Part shown: positions 42,270 through 51,877 of the stretch, piece by piece | Layout of the letters: each line of letters begins with the position of its first letter | Position numbering within the stretch: position 1 is the stretch's first letter | NCBI GenBank assembly: GCA_017403285.1 | Contig: JAFQOI010000088.1 | Span: forward strand, 1 to 59,561 | Direction of reading: 5' to 3' | From: a bacterium | GTDB taxonomy: Bacteria; Cyanobacteriota; Vampirovibrionia; Gastranaerophilales; Gastranaerophilaceae | Length of the DNA: 59,561 bases | Notes under the pieces: model-generated | The model's input: only the letters and a program-made list of their open reading frames with translations | Database searches by the model: none | Told to the model about the DNA's origin: nothing | Translations under genes and position numbers: made by a program

Positions 42270-43268
42270 TTATGCCATTGCTTTTTCAACTGCAACTGCA
42301 ACTGCAACAGTGGCACCAACCATTGGGTTGTTACCCATACCGATAACGCCCATCATCTCAACGTGAGCAGGTACTGAAGAAGAACCTGCAAATTGAGCAT
42401 CACCATGCATTCTTCCCATAGTATCTGTCATACCATAAGAAGCAGGACCAGCAGCAACGTTATCTGGATGAAGTGTTCTACCTGTACCACCACCAGATGC
42501 TACAGAGAAGTATTTTCTTCCGTTTTCAATAGCCCATTTTTTGTATGTGCCAGCAACTGGGTGTTGGAATCTTGTTGGGTTTGTAGAGTTACCAGTGATA
42601 GAAACATCAACACCTTCTTTTATCATAATTGCAACGCCTTCTGATACATCGTCTGCACCATAGCATTTTACTTTTGCTCTTTCACCGTCTGAGAATGGAG
42701 TTTCTTTTAAAACTTTTAATTCACCAGTTTTGAAATCATAAGCGGTTTCAACTGCAGTAAAGCCATTGATTCTTGCGATAATGTATGCGGCATCTTTGCC
42801 TAAACCATTTAAAATAACTCTTAAAGGTTCTTTTCTAACTTTGTTAGCGTTTCTTGCAATACCAATAGCACCTTCAGCAGCAGCGAAAGATTCGTGACCT
42901 GCTAAGAAGCAGAAACATTTTGTTTCTTCTCTTAATAACATAGCGCCTAAGTTACCGTGACCGATACCAACTTTTCTTGTATCACCAACTGAACCAGGAA
43001 CCGCAAATGCTTGTAACCCTTCGCCGATTGCTTCTGCAGCATCAGCAGCATTTTTGATACCTTTTTTAATTGCAATAGCGCAACCTAAAGTATAAGCCCA
43101 AGAAGCGTTATCAAACGCAATTGGTTGAATACCTTTTACGATTTCATCTACGTTTATACCTTTTGATAGACATAATTCATTTGCTTCATCTAAAGATTTA
43201 AAATCATATTCTTTTAGAACTTTTTCTATAGTTTTATGACGTCTATCTTGTCCTTCAAATTTTGCCAT
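42270..43268 (-). CDS. GGGtGRT family protein
   Basis: This 332-residue protein contains FSVASGGGTGRTLHPDN, the stretch that names the family, and further conserved parts such as GHGNLGAMLLREETKCFCFLAGHESFAAAEGAIG and GMTDTMGRMHGDAQFAGSSSVPAHVEMMGVIGMGNNP. The C-terminus is GATVAVAVAVEKAMA. Its function is unknown. It lies directly downstream of a NifU-like scaffold gene, and I recall such pairing in other anaerobes; a cluster-related role is likely but not shown. The ribosome-binding site is AAGGAAATAAACT. Confidence 0.85.
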   Translation of the reverse strand: MAKFEGQDRRHKTIEKVLKEYDFKSLDEANELCLSKGINVDEIVKGIQPIAFDNASWAYTLGCAIAIKKGIKNAADAAEAIGEGLQAFAVPGSVGDTRKVGIGHGNLGAMLLREETKCFCFLAGHESFAAAEGAIGIARNANKVRKEPLRVILNGLGKDAAYIIARINGFTAVETAYDFKTGELKVLKETPFSDGERAKVKCYGADDVSEGVAIMIKEGVDVSITGNSTNPTRFQHPVAGTYKKWAIENGRKYFSVASGGGTGRTLHPDNVAAGPASYGMTDTMGRMHGDAQFAGSSSVPAHVEMMGVIGMGNNPMVGATVAVAVAVEKAMA

Positions 43269-43331
43269 AGTTTATTTCCTTATTTTAATTATTTCTAACT
43301 TGTTTTTTATCGAGTGTACAATCAAGATCTG

Positions 43332-44033
43332 TTATTGTTGTCTTGGGTCGATTGTTTTAACAGCATCAGCAAATCTGCCGTATGTGCCGATATTTTTTTC
43401 GAATGCTTCTTTTTCATCTTTTCCTGCTTTAATAGCATCCATTACTTTACCCATGTTAACGAACTTGTAGCCAATAACTTCGTCATTTTTATCTAAACCA
43501 AGTTCTAAGATATAACCTTCTGTCAATGAAAGGTATCTTACACCTTTTTCTTTTGTTGAGTGGATAGTACCAACCATTGAGCATAAGCCCTTACCAAGGT
43601 CTTCTAATCCAGCACCAATTGGAAGCCCGCCTTCGGAAAATGCTGTTTGAGTTCTTCCGTATACGATTTGTAAGAATAATTCTCTCATAGCAACGTTGAT
43701 AGCGTCACATACTAAGTCTGTATTTAATGCTTCAAGAATAGTTTTTCCAGGAAGAATTTCGCCTGCCATTGCTGCAGAGTGAGTCATTCCTGAGCATCCA
43801 ATAGTTTCTACTAATGCTTCTTGGATAATACCATTTTTAACGTTTAATGATAATTTACATGTTCCTTGTTGAGGAGCACAGCATCCGCATCCGTGTGTTA
43901 AACCAGAAATATCTTTAATTTCTTTGCATTTTGTCCATTCACCTTCTTGTGGAATTGGAGCAGGTACGCCTTTTACACCTCTTCTTACACAACATTGATT
44001 TTCAATCTCATGTGTCACTTGCATGTTGTTCAT
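43332..44033 (-). CDS. Iron-sulfur cluster assembly scaffold-like protein (NifU N-terminal fold)
   Basis: This 233-residue protein holds a NifU_N/IscU-like region: GTCKLSLNVKNGIIQEALVETIGCSGMTHSAAMAGEILPGKTILEAL, with a cysteine at the usual scaffold position. An N-terminal extension holds ENQCCVRR and CGCCAPQQGTC, giving extra cysteines. The C-terminal part after residue 130 is unlike ordinary IscU and includes YGRFADAVKTIDPRQQ. Together with the GGGtGRT gene 60 bases downstream it seems to form a unit. A perfect AGGAGGTCAG precedes the ATG. It may bind a cluster or sense redox state. Confidence 0.8.
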   Translation of the reverse strand: MNNMQVTHEIENQCCVRRGVKGVPAPIPQEGEWTKCKEIKDISGLTHGCGCCAPQQGTCKLSLNVKNGIIQEALVETIGCSGMTHSAAMAGEILPGKTILEALNTDLVCDAINVAMRELFLQIVYGRTQTAFSEGGLPIGAGLEDLGKGLCSMVGTIHSTKEKGVRYLSLTEGYILELGLDKNDEVIGYKFVNMGKVMDAIKAGKDEKEAFEKNIGTYGRFADAVKTIDPRQQ

Positions 44034-44149
44034 CTGACCTCCTGTTTATTTATACATACATATATTTTTATTTACTAACCTTTTGTGGTCATTAAGATTA
44101 TATGTTAAACAAAAATATTTTACACGTATTATTTTCAGGAGATTTACAA

Positions 44150-47100
44150 CTATGTATTTCCAAGACTGAAGATGTTATAGATTTCTTCATCAGAAAGTTC
44201 TGTTATTACTTTTTCACCTTCAAAAACTGCAAGATTTACTAACTCTTTTTTCTGTTTTATCATTTCATCTATTTTTTCTTCAAATGTTCCAATCGTAACA
44301 AGTCTGTGAACCATTACATTTTTGTCTTGTCCTATACGATAACTTCTATCGGTTGCTTGTTCCTCAACTGCTGGATTCCACCATAAGTCGTAATGTATTA
44401 CATTTGTTGCTGAAGTTAAGTTTAAACCAGTTCCACCTGCTTTTAGCGATAAAAGCATTATTTTTTGATCTGGATTTGTTTCAAACTCGTGAAGCATGTT
44501 TTGTCTTTGAGTTGTATTTAACGATCCATGGAAGAACAATGGAGAAACATTTAATTCGTTTTGAATTATTGTTGATAGGATATTCCCCATTTCTTTGTAC
44601 TGTGTAAATGCAATTACTTTTTCATCGTTTTCTAATATTTGAGAAAGTAGAGAAATGAATTTTTCTGTTTTGCCAGAAACATCTTTTGTCTTTTCCCCAT
44701 ATTTTAAATATTGGAATGGGTGATTACAAATTTGTTTTAGTGCAGTGATTAACTTGAAGATGATACCCCTTCTGTTTATTCCTTTTTGGCTTGAAATATC
44801 TGTCATTAATGAATTTAAAGTTTTTTCATATAGTGCTGCTTGAGATTTTGTTAAATAGCAGTATTCATCAAGAACCATTTTTTCGGGCAAATCATCAATA
44901 ATGTTCTTATCAGTTTTCAAACGTCTTAAAACAAATGGAGATATTGATAATTTTAGTTTATCTGCTTGTTCATATTGTTTGAAACGTTCAATAGGAATTG
45001 CATAGAATTTTTGGAAATCTCTGATTGAACCTAAATACCCTTTATTAATAAAGTCAAAAATACTCCAAAGTTCTGTTAATTTATTCTCAACAGGTGTACC
45101 AGTCATTGCTATTTTAATATCTGATTTTAATGATTTAACAGCAGTAGTTTGAGAAGTGTCAGGGTTTTTAATATTTTGTGCTTCATCGACAACAATCATG
45201 CCCCAAGTCGTTTTCTTAACTTCTTCTATATCTATTCTCAATATTGCAAAAGTTGTAATGATAACGTCTGCCTTTAAATCAAGTTCTCGTTCTGGACCAT
45301 GGTATGCTTTTGCAATTAAGGAAGGGGCAAACATTTTAAGTTCTTTTATCCAGTTACCCATTAATGTTGTAGGACACACTACTAAAACAGGAGCTTTAAG
45401 TTTGTTTTCTTCTTTTAATTTCAATATTAAACTTATAACTTGTATGGTTTTTCCTAGTCCCATATCATCTGCAATACAAGAACCAAACCCTTTAGTTGTG
45501 TTTGTATAAAGCCATTTTAATCCACCTTGTTGGTATGGACGTAATTCGCCTTTTAGTGTTTCTGGCACTGAAACTTCAACACTTTTTCCGACATCTTTTA
45601 CGATATTTGCAAATGCTTCATCATAATCAAATTCATATTCATTTAAGTGACCAGAAAATGCAGCGTGGAGCATTTCCATTCTTGTGATTTTGTCAATTTT
45701 AGGATTTTTTAATTTGTTTATAATAGATTCTGCTTCGGCTTGGTCTATTAGTATGTATTTGTTTTTAAATTCAATAATACCATTAGCATCTTTTATAAGT
45801 TTTTCAAATTCTTCAACTGATATTTTTTCATCTCCAATAGAAACTTGGAACGAAAAATCGAAAATACCCGCTAAACTGATGTTTCCACCTTTTCCATTTA
45901 ATATATCTGCAACATCTTGTTCTCTAGATGTTTTGATTTTTGCATTGATAGATGCTCTTGGAACAATAATATTGCCAAAGTTTGGTGGGAAGTTAATGTT
46001 TATGCCTGCTTTGTTTAAATAATAAGCAGTGTGTATCATTAATTTATAGACATCATTTAAAGATAAATATAGTTTTAAGTTATCTTCATCTTCAAATAAT
46101 GTTTCAAGTTCTTTATAGTAGCGAAGGGCGTAGTTCAATTGCTTTTCAACAATATTTATAAGATAAGAACTTTGATATCCCCAATAAGTACCATCTTCAT
46201 AAATTTCTAATAATTGGCGAGAGGGTTCTTTTTCCGCAAGTGTTTTGTCGTTTGCTGTTACAGAAATTGTGAGGATAAATTTATCTTCGTCAATTTTTGC
46301 TATATCTAATTGTGGGCTTACTGGATATTTACCTATGTATATTTCATCAAGCCATTCACTTATTGCTTCTGCTAAATCTAATGAACGAATATATCTTTTG
46401 TTATTGGCAGGTTTTAAGAAATATATAGAAGAAACAATATCTTTAAATTTATATGCTTTGAACTTTAAAAATTGAAAAATAACATAATTTAAATAGTTTT
46501 CAATCAGTATATCAGCAATGTTTTTTACATCTGATATTTCTTTGAAATTAAGGTTATATACCTCGTCAATTGAATCTTGCAAATGTTCGTTAATCGCAAA
46601 CATTTCGTAAGTAACATTGAAAAATTTATCAGTTTTATTTATTTTTGGTAAGAAATAAAGTTTTTCGACTGTCTTTTTTACAAATTGAGTAAGAACGTTA
46701 AATATTTTAAATGATTCAGTAACACTTTCATTTTGAACAACGGTGTCAAATCCTGAAAAATATTCCCAAATAAGTTCTAGAGGGATTTTGTATCCTATTT
46801 TGTCAACTTTTTGTCCATTTTCTTCTACTTCATATGCGCAAGATGAAAATCTGTACATAGATCCTTTTGACTTTAAATAAAAATCAAAATTGTTTGTTGG
46901 TGTAACAAAAACTTCCATTCCTTTGTCACTTTTTATAATCCAGAAACGAGTATTTTTTATTGGGTTACTGGATGCTTGAAAAGTGTTGGCAAATTCATCT
47001 TCTACAAGTTGATATATTGTGCTCAACATTAACCTGAAATCTTTTTTTTCACAACCAACTGGATTTTCAGTAAGGTTATGAAACATTTCATCTATATTAT

Positions 47101-47152
47101 TCTTCTTGAATGAGAATGCAAATTTATTATCTACGATTGTCTCGGACATCAT
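44150..47152 (-). CDS. SNF2-family helicase
   Basis: This 1000-residue protein has a C-terminal SNF2 ATPase. It includes [11 protein letters not shown] (about 560-570), [28 protein letters not shown], and the final helicase half [40 protein letters not shown]. The N-terminal half of about 540 residues is a separate region typical of bacterial SNF2 proteins, with no recognisable zinc-binding SWIM motif. Bacterial SNF2 proteins translocate on double-stranded DNA and may act on transcription or repair. The start may be M1 or M2 (47152 or 47149). It is divergent from the radical SAM gene. Confidence 0.9.
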   Translation of the reverse strand: [1000 protein letters not shown]

Positions 47153-47212
47153 AAAAATCCCCTAAACTGGACTATGACAATATTATACATTAAAAAAAAT
47201 TTTTTATAAGTA

Positions 47213-47221
47213 TGGTAGAAT
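47213..47221 (+). promoter_or_regulatory. Extended -10 element before the radical SAM gene
   Basis: TG (47213-47214), G, TAGAAT (47216-47221). The expected transcription start is at about 47228, leaving only a GGAGAGATT ribosome-binding leader before ATG 47238. Confidence 0.5.
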
Positions 47222-47237
47222 ATTTGTTGGAGAGATT

Positions 47238-48275
47238 ATGAGATATAAAAGTTGTCATCTAATAGAACATGGTATATCCTTAGACGTCGATTGTATCAAG
47301 GCGTGTTGTTTGTCTCGTGAGTTCGACAAAGGTCAACTTATGATTGAGCCTAAATATGAAAAAGGTGTTATAGATTGGGATGATATTTTTAATATCAAAA
47401 AAAAGCATCGTAATTATCAGCAAAATCAAGGTGATTTGTCTGCTTGCGAAGGTTGTTATAATTTAAGAGAAGAAGATTGGGATGAAGAGGATTATATTTC
47501 TTTCATAAATTTTGACCATTGGAGTCAGTGTAATTCTGATTGTATTTATTGTGGGGTCCGACAAAATAAACCAAAAACAAAAAATAATATATTAAATGCG
47601 GTAAAAGATCTTATTAAAAAAAGTAAATTTAGAAATAACGGAGAAATTACTTTCCAAGGTGGAGAACCTACAATATTGCCAGAATTTGAAAAACTCTTGA
47701 CTTTGTTTATAAATGAAGGCTCTAAAGTGAGGGTGCATTCGTCAGGTATTTTGTTTAGTCGAGCAATCAGAAATGGCTTAAAAAAAGGTGCTGTAACTGT
47801 TGTTGTTTCACCGGATTCTGCTACTAAAGATGTTTATAAACAAATAAAAAGAGTGGATAAGTCAAAAGAAGTTTGGCAAACAATAAGTCACTATAGAAGA
47901 AATTTAAAATCAGAATATCAAAATTTAGTAAAGGTTAAATATATTATTATTCCTGGTGTAAATGATAACTTAGTTGAAATAAATGAATTTTTTGAAAAAC
48001 TAAAAAAGATAGATATTAAAAGTTTAATAGTTGATGTTGAATATACATATGCAAATAGAAACATGGGAAATATTTCCTCACATGTTTATATGTTGATTGA
48101 TTATATGGAACATTTTGCAAAACAAAATGGAATAGAATTTGATTTGTATGATTCAGCAAAGTATGCTCGACAAAATAGGACTGTTCCCCAAACAACAAAT
48201 ATGGATTCAAACGAATTTATTAGTGACTTTAATAGAATTCAATGGGAAAATATGAAACAAAATATTAATTATTGA
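47238..48275 (+). CDS. Radical SAM protein with N-terminal extra cysteines
   Basis: This 345-residue protein has the radical SAM motif C98-x3-C102-x2-C105 within WSQCNSDCIYCGV and later FQGGEPTILPEFEKL. Before the motif there are seven cysteines, including C6, C19, C23, C24 and C70-x2-C73, an arrangement that may bind an additional iron-sulfur cluster as in SPASM/twitch enzymes. The SPVR-like stretch VVSPDSATKDVYKQIKR and KYIIIPGVNDN fit the barrel. The substrate is unknown. Its stop overlaps the end of the convergent membrane-protein gene by seven bases. Confidence 0.82.
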   Translation: MRYKSCHLIEHGISLDVDCIKACCLSREFDKGQLMIEPKYEKGVIDWDDIFNIKKKHRNYQQNQGDLSACEGCYNLREEDWDEEDYISFINFDHWSQCNSDCIYCGVRQNKPKTKNNILNAVKDLIKKSKFRNNGEITFQGGEPTILPEFEKLLTLFINEGSKVRVHSSGILFSRAIRNGLKKGAVTVVVSPDSATKDVYKQIKRVDKSKEVWQTISHYRRNLKSEYQNLVKVKYIIIPGVNDNLVEINEFFEKLKKIDIKSLIVDVEYTYANRNMGNISSHVYMLIDYMEHFAKQNGIEFDLYDSAKYARQNRTVPQTTNMDSNEFISDFNRIQWENMKQNINY

Positions 48276-49735
48276 TTGGATATTTGTTCTTTGATTTCAG
48301 ATATATCCCAATATTTGTTTTTTAATCTCATAGAAGTTGTTTGTAAATATAGAAATTCACGAGCATTATCGTAATAATTTTCTTTTTCTGTATCCATACA
48401 ATATTCCGTATAATCAGGATAATATGTAGCAGGCATGATAAGTTTCTTTATTTCGTATTCTTCAGAAATAAAAATTGCTTTGTGCATAGTTCCAAAACAA
48501 GTATTAAAACTTAAAAATGGTTTTGTTGTAAAGTCTTCTTCCGGAATTGTTATAAATGTCTTTTCAGATTTTTTTATTAGTTCTTTTAGATAAGATACAT
48601 ACTTGTTAAATTCAAAACAATTATTTAATTGCCAGCTGATTCCGATTAAACCTATAATGCAAGCCGTTACAATTAAATTTGAAAGAAAAATAGAATTTAT
48701 TTCTTTATGAAAATATTCCATTGTTAGGATTGCTATAATAACTGGATAAATGAACCAAAAAACAAAACTATAATTTTGTAATTCTGTCATTGGGTTTGGA
48801 ATAAAATTTGTTGTTTTCCATAGGCAGAAAACTAAAATCCCAATATATAAGAGTATTATAGGTATATTTCTTTTTCCAACTGGTTTTTTATACAAAGTAA
48901 ATATTATAACTGCAATAAGAGCGAAAATGGTTATCAAAGAATTGGTATTGAAAAGGTTTTCTAATGTTGTTTTGGATGCAAAAAGCCATTCGTTGCTGCC
49001 TTGATTTAAATCCATTTGACCTGAAATTGACCATAGTATTGTTTTTATTGGAATGTATAAGAAAAAAAACAATCCTGATAATCCTATCAAAACTTTATAC
49101 CATCTATTTATTTCTTCTCTTCCTTTTTGTGTTAGTAGAATTGCAAAAATAAAAAGAATTATTCCAAAAATCATACTTATTTCAAATGATTCAAATAAAT
49201 ATGTTGTGATAAGTACAATAGGAATTAAATCTTTTAAACTTAATTTTGTTCTTGATAAAAAGTATGAAAGTAGAGCAAAATAAAATAATACTGCGATATG
49301 AACTTCTCTACATACCCATATTGTGTTTTGCAAAGAAAAAAATGTATAAAAAGCAAAACATATTGCGGCTATATCAAATCTTTTTGTTCTTAGTGCTATT
49401 AGATAATTAGCAACTAAACCGAAAATATGAAGAATAAGATATGATGCAGAAAATGCTCTTAAAAGATTTAATATTGATGTGTCTTTTAAAAAGAATGCAG
49501 ATATGTTAAACGGAATTGCGATTAAAAAGTTTGTAAAATATCTTATGTTTCTATCTGGAAAAACTAAAAACCTAGAAAAGGTATCATCCTGAGAAATATT
49601 TCCTAGCATCATTGCAGGCATATCGAAAAATAATCCTAGTGAATATTTAACGTGGCAAAATATGAATGCAAAAAATGCGAAAATAAAAGAAATAAGAAGA
49701 ACTTTGTGTTTTAAAAAGATATTTTCGTTTTGCAT
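48269..49735 (-). CDS. Polytopic membrane protein of unknown function
   Basis: This 488-residue protein has about ten or eleven hydrophobic segments spread from residue 10 to about 370, with a short polar C-terminal domain. The first loop holds DMPAMMLGNISQDDTFSRFLVFPDRNIRYF, which resembles the early loop of GT-C glycosyltransferases or O-antigen polymerase-like proteins, but no diagnostic motif is seen. Many Phe and Leu in the helices. No sure neighbours in function. Likely an inner-membrane protein; a carbohydrate role is a guess only. Confidence 0.7.
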   Translation of the reverse strand: MQNENIFLKHKVLLISFIFAFFAFIFCHVKYSLGLFFDMPAMMLGNISQDDTFSRFLVFPDRNIRYFTNFLIAIPFNISAFFLKDTSILNLLRAFSASYLILHIFGLVANYLIALRTKRFDIAAICFAFYTFFSLQNTIWVCREVHIAVLFYFALLSYFLSRTKLSLKDLIPIVLITTYLFESFEISMIFGIILFIFAILLTQKGREEINRWYKVLIGLSGLFFFLYIPIKTILWSISGQMDLNQGSNEWLFASKTTLENLFNTNSLITIFALIAVIIFTLYKKPVGKRNIPIILLYIGILVFCLWKTTNFIPNPMTELQNYSFVFWFIYPVIIAILTMEYFHKEINSIFLSNLIVTACIIGLIGISWQLNNCFEFNKYVSYLKELIKKSEKTFITIPEEDFTTKPFLSFNTCFGTMHKAIFISEEYEIKKLIMPATYYPDYTEYCMDTEKENYYDNAREFLYLQTTSMRLKNKYWDISEIKEQISNQ

Positions 49736-49842
49736 ATAAGAAACAAACTCCTTTGCTATTCACTTTTTAAAAATGTTACTCACAGAATTTTATTCTGTCA
49801 TATTTCATATCCTATTATAAATGTGAAAAAAAAACATTCTTA

Positions 49843-49851
49843 TGATAAAAT
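49843..49851 (+). promoter_or_regulatory. Extended -10 element before gatC-pyrG
   Basis: TG (49843-49844), A, TAAAAT (49846-49851), 25 bases before the gatC ATG, with TTGGAGATAAGAC between as ribosome-binding site. Confidence 0.5.
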
Positions 49852-49876
49852 TTTAATAAGATTTTGGAGATAAGAC

Positions 49877-50158
49877 ATGATAGGAAAAGAAGACGTAAAG
49901 CATGTTGCAAAACTTGCAAGGCTTGAATTAACAGAGGAAGAAATTGAAAAATATTCAAAACAACTTGATGAAATTATCAAGCATGTTGAGCAAATGAATG
50001 AAGTAGATACAACAGATGTTGAACCAATGCCACATCCAATCCCTGTATATAACGTTATGAGGGAAGATGAAGTTAAATACGAACATACAAAACAAGAAAT
50101 GATAGCAAATGCACCGTTTGAAGAAGACGGATTTTTTAGAGTTCCAAAAATTAATTAG
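49877..50158 (+). CDS. gatC: Aspartyl/glutamyl-tRNA amidotransferase subunit C
   Basis: This 93-residue subunit has the GatC pattern: VKHVAKLARLELTEEEIEKYSKQLDEIIKHVEQMNEVDTTDVEPMPHP, a helix pair followed by the D-T-x-x-V-E-P strand. It ties GatA to GatB in the enzyme that converts Glu-tRNA-Gln or Asp-tRNA-Asn to the amide form. GatA and GatB are not adjacent and must be elsewhere. It lies 15 bases upstream of pyrG and may be co-transcribed with it; both need glutamine-derived ammonia, but linkage may be chance. Confidence 0.95.
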   Translation: MIGKEDVKHVAKLARLELTEEEIEKYSKQLDEIIKHVEQMNEVDTTDVEPMPHPIPVYNVMREDEVKYEHTKQEMIANAPFEEDGFFRVPKIN

Positions 50159-50173
50159 AAGATAGAGGTATTA

Positions 50174-51808
50174 ATGAGTACAAAATACATATTTGTTACA
50201 GGTGGAGTAGTTTCTTCTTTAGGAAAAGGGATAGTCGCAGCATCATTAGGTCGTCTGTTAAAAGCAAGAGGATTTAGTGTTGTTATACAAAAATTTGACC
50301 CTTACATAAACGTTGACCCAGGAACAATGAGTCCATTTCAACATGGTGAGGTTTTTGTTACTGATGATGGCGCAGAAACGGACTCAGACTTAGGGCATTA
50401 TGAAAGATTTACAGATACAAGCCTTGGGCAAATAAACAATGTTACATCTGGAAGTATTTACCAAACAGTTATTAATAAAGAACGTCATGGTGATTATTTA
50501 GGTGCAACTGTTCAAACAATACCTCATATCACAAATGAAATAAAATCTAGAATAAAAAAGGCAACACAACAATTTAAACCTGATTTTCTTATTGCTGAAA
50601 TTGGTGGTACAATTGGTGACATTGAAAGTTTGCCATTTATTGAATCTATAAGACAATTTAGAAGTGAAGCAGGATTTGGTAATAGTATTTCAATCCATGT
50701 TACATTGCTTCCTTATTTACCAACATCAGGCGAATTAAAAACAAAACCATCACAACACAGTGTTACAAACCTTAGAAGTTATGGTATTCAGCCTGAAATT
50801 TTGGTTTGCAGAACTGCAAAACCTATTCCTAAAAAGGAAAAAGAAAAATTGGCTCTTTTCTGCTCTGTTCCGAAGGATGCAGTTATTGAATGTCGTGATA
50901 TGAAGAGTATTTATGAAGTGCCTTTGGCGCTTGAAGAACAAAACATGGCAAGTGTTGTGCTTCAAAGATTATTTGTTCAAGACCAAAAACCAGATTTAGA
51001 AAGCTGGAAAAATCTTGTTTATAAAATTAAAAATCCAGAAAAAACAATAAAAATTGCTATTGCTGGTAAATATACTAAATTATCAGATGCTTATATCTCT
51101 GTAGTTGAATCATTAAAGCACGCTGGCTATCAAAATAATGCGCAGATTGATATTAAATGGATTAACTCAGAAGATTGTGTAGAGTATGAAAAAGCAAAAG
51201 AAGCACTTGCTGATGTTGATGGCTTGGTTGTTCCAGGTGGCTTTGGTATTCGTGGTATAGAAGGTAAATTAAATGTTATTAGATATGCAAGAGAAAATAA
51301 TTTACCATTCTTGGGTTTATGTCTCGGTATGCAATGTGCCGTTATTGAATATGCAAGAAATGTTGTTGGTCTAAAGAATGCAAATTCAATGGAATTTAAT
51401 GAAAATACTCAGTATCCAGTAATTGATTTAATGACAGAACAAAAGCATGTTGAAGGATATGGTGGTACTATGAGACTTGGTAAGTTTGAATGCCATATCA
51501 AAAAAGGTACAAAAGCTGAAAAAGCTTATGGTACAGATGTTATTTGGGAACGTCATCGTCATAGATATGAAGTTAACAATGAATATCGTAAACAAATTGC
51601 TGATGCAGGACTTGTATTCTCTGGTTTATCTCCAGATGGTATGCTTTGTGAAATGGTTGAACTTCCTAAAAATGATTGGTTTGTTGCTTGTCAATTCCAT
51701 CCAGAGTTTAAATCTCGTCCAGAACATCCGCATCCGTTGTTTATGGGCTTGATTAATGCTGCTAATAAAAATGTGGAAGAAAAATCTAAAAAGTTAGCGA
51801 GTGTATAA
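50174..51808 (+). CDS. pyrG: CTP synthase
   Basis: PyrG turns UTP into CTP using ATP and the ammonia of glutamine. The 544-residue protein begins with [23 protein letters not shown], the synthetase P-loop, and has [40 protein letters not shown]. The glutaminase domain has the nucleophile Cys in LGLCLGMQ and the His-Glu pair in [18 protein letters not shown]. Length and order are normal. A terminator at 51824 follows it, shared with the convergent era gene. Confidence 0.97.
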   Translation: MSTKYIFVTGGVVSSLGKGIVAASLGRLLKARGFSVVIQKFDPYINVDPGTMSPFQHGEVFVTDDGAETDSDLGHYERFTDTSLGQINNVTSGSIYQTVINKERHGDYLGATVQTIPHITNEIKSRIKKATQQFKPDFLIAEIGGTIGDIESLPFIESIRQFRSEAGFGNSISIHVTLLPYLPTSGELKTKPSQHSVTNLRSYGIQPEILVCRTAKPIPKKEKEKLALFCSVPKDAVIECRDMKSIYEVPLALEEQNMASVVLQRLFVQDQKPDLESWKNLVYKIKNPEKTIKIAIAGKYTKLSDAYISVVESLKHAGYQNNAQIDIKWINSEDCVEYEKAKEALADVDGLVVPGGFGIRGIEGKLNVIRYARENNLPFLGLCLGMQCAVIEYARNVVGLKNANSMEFNENTQYPVIDLMTEQKHVEGYGGTMRLGKFECHIKKGTKAEKAYGTDVIWERHRHRYEVNNEYRKQIADAGLVFSGLSPDGMLCEMVELPKNDWFVACQFHPEFKSRPEHPHPLFMGLINAANKNVEEKSKKLASV

Positions 51809-51823
51809 ACAAATAGTCAAAGT

Positions 51824-51857
51824 AAAAAAGTGGAAATGATAAATTTCCACTTTTTTT
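51824..51857. terminator. Bidirectional terminator between pyrG and era
   Basis: AAAAAAGTGGAAAT (51824-51837) pairs with ATTTCCACTTTTTTT (51843-51857) around GATAA. It ends pyrG on the plus strand and, in reverse, era on the minus. Confidence 0.85.
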
Positions 51858-51877
51858 ATTTGTTAAATTAAAAAGAC

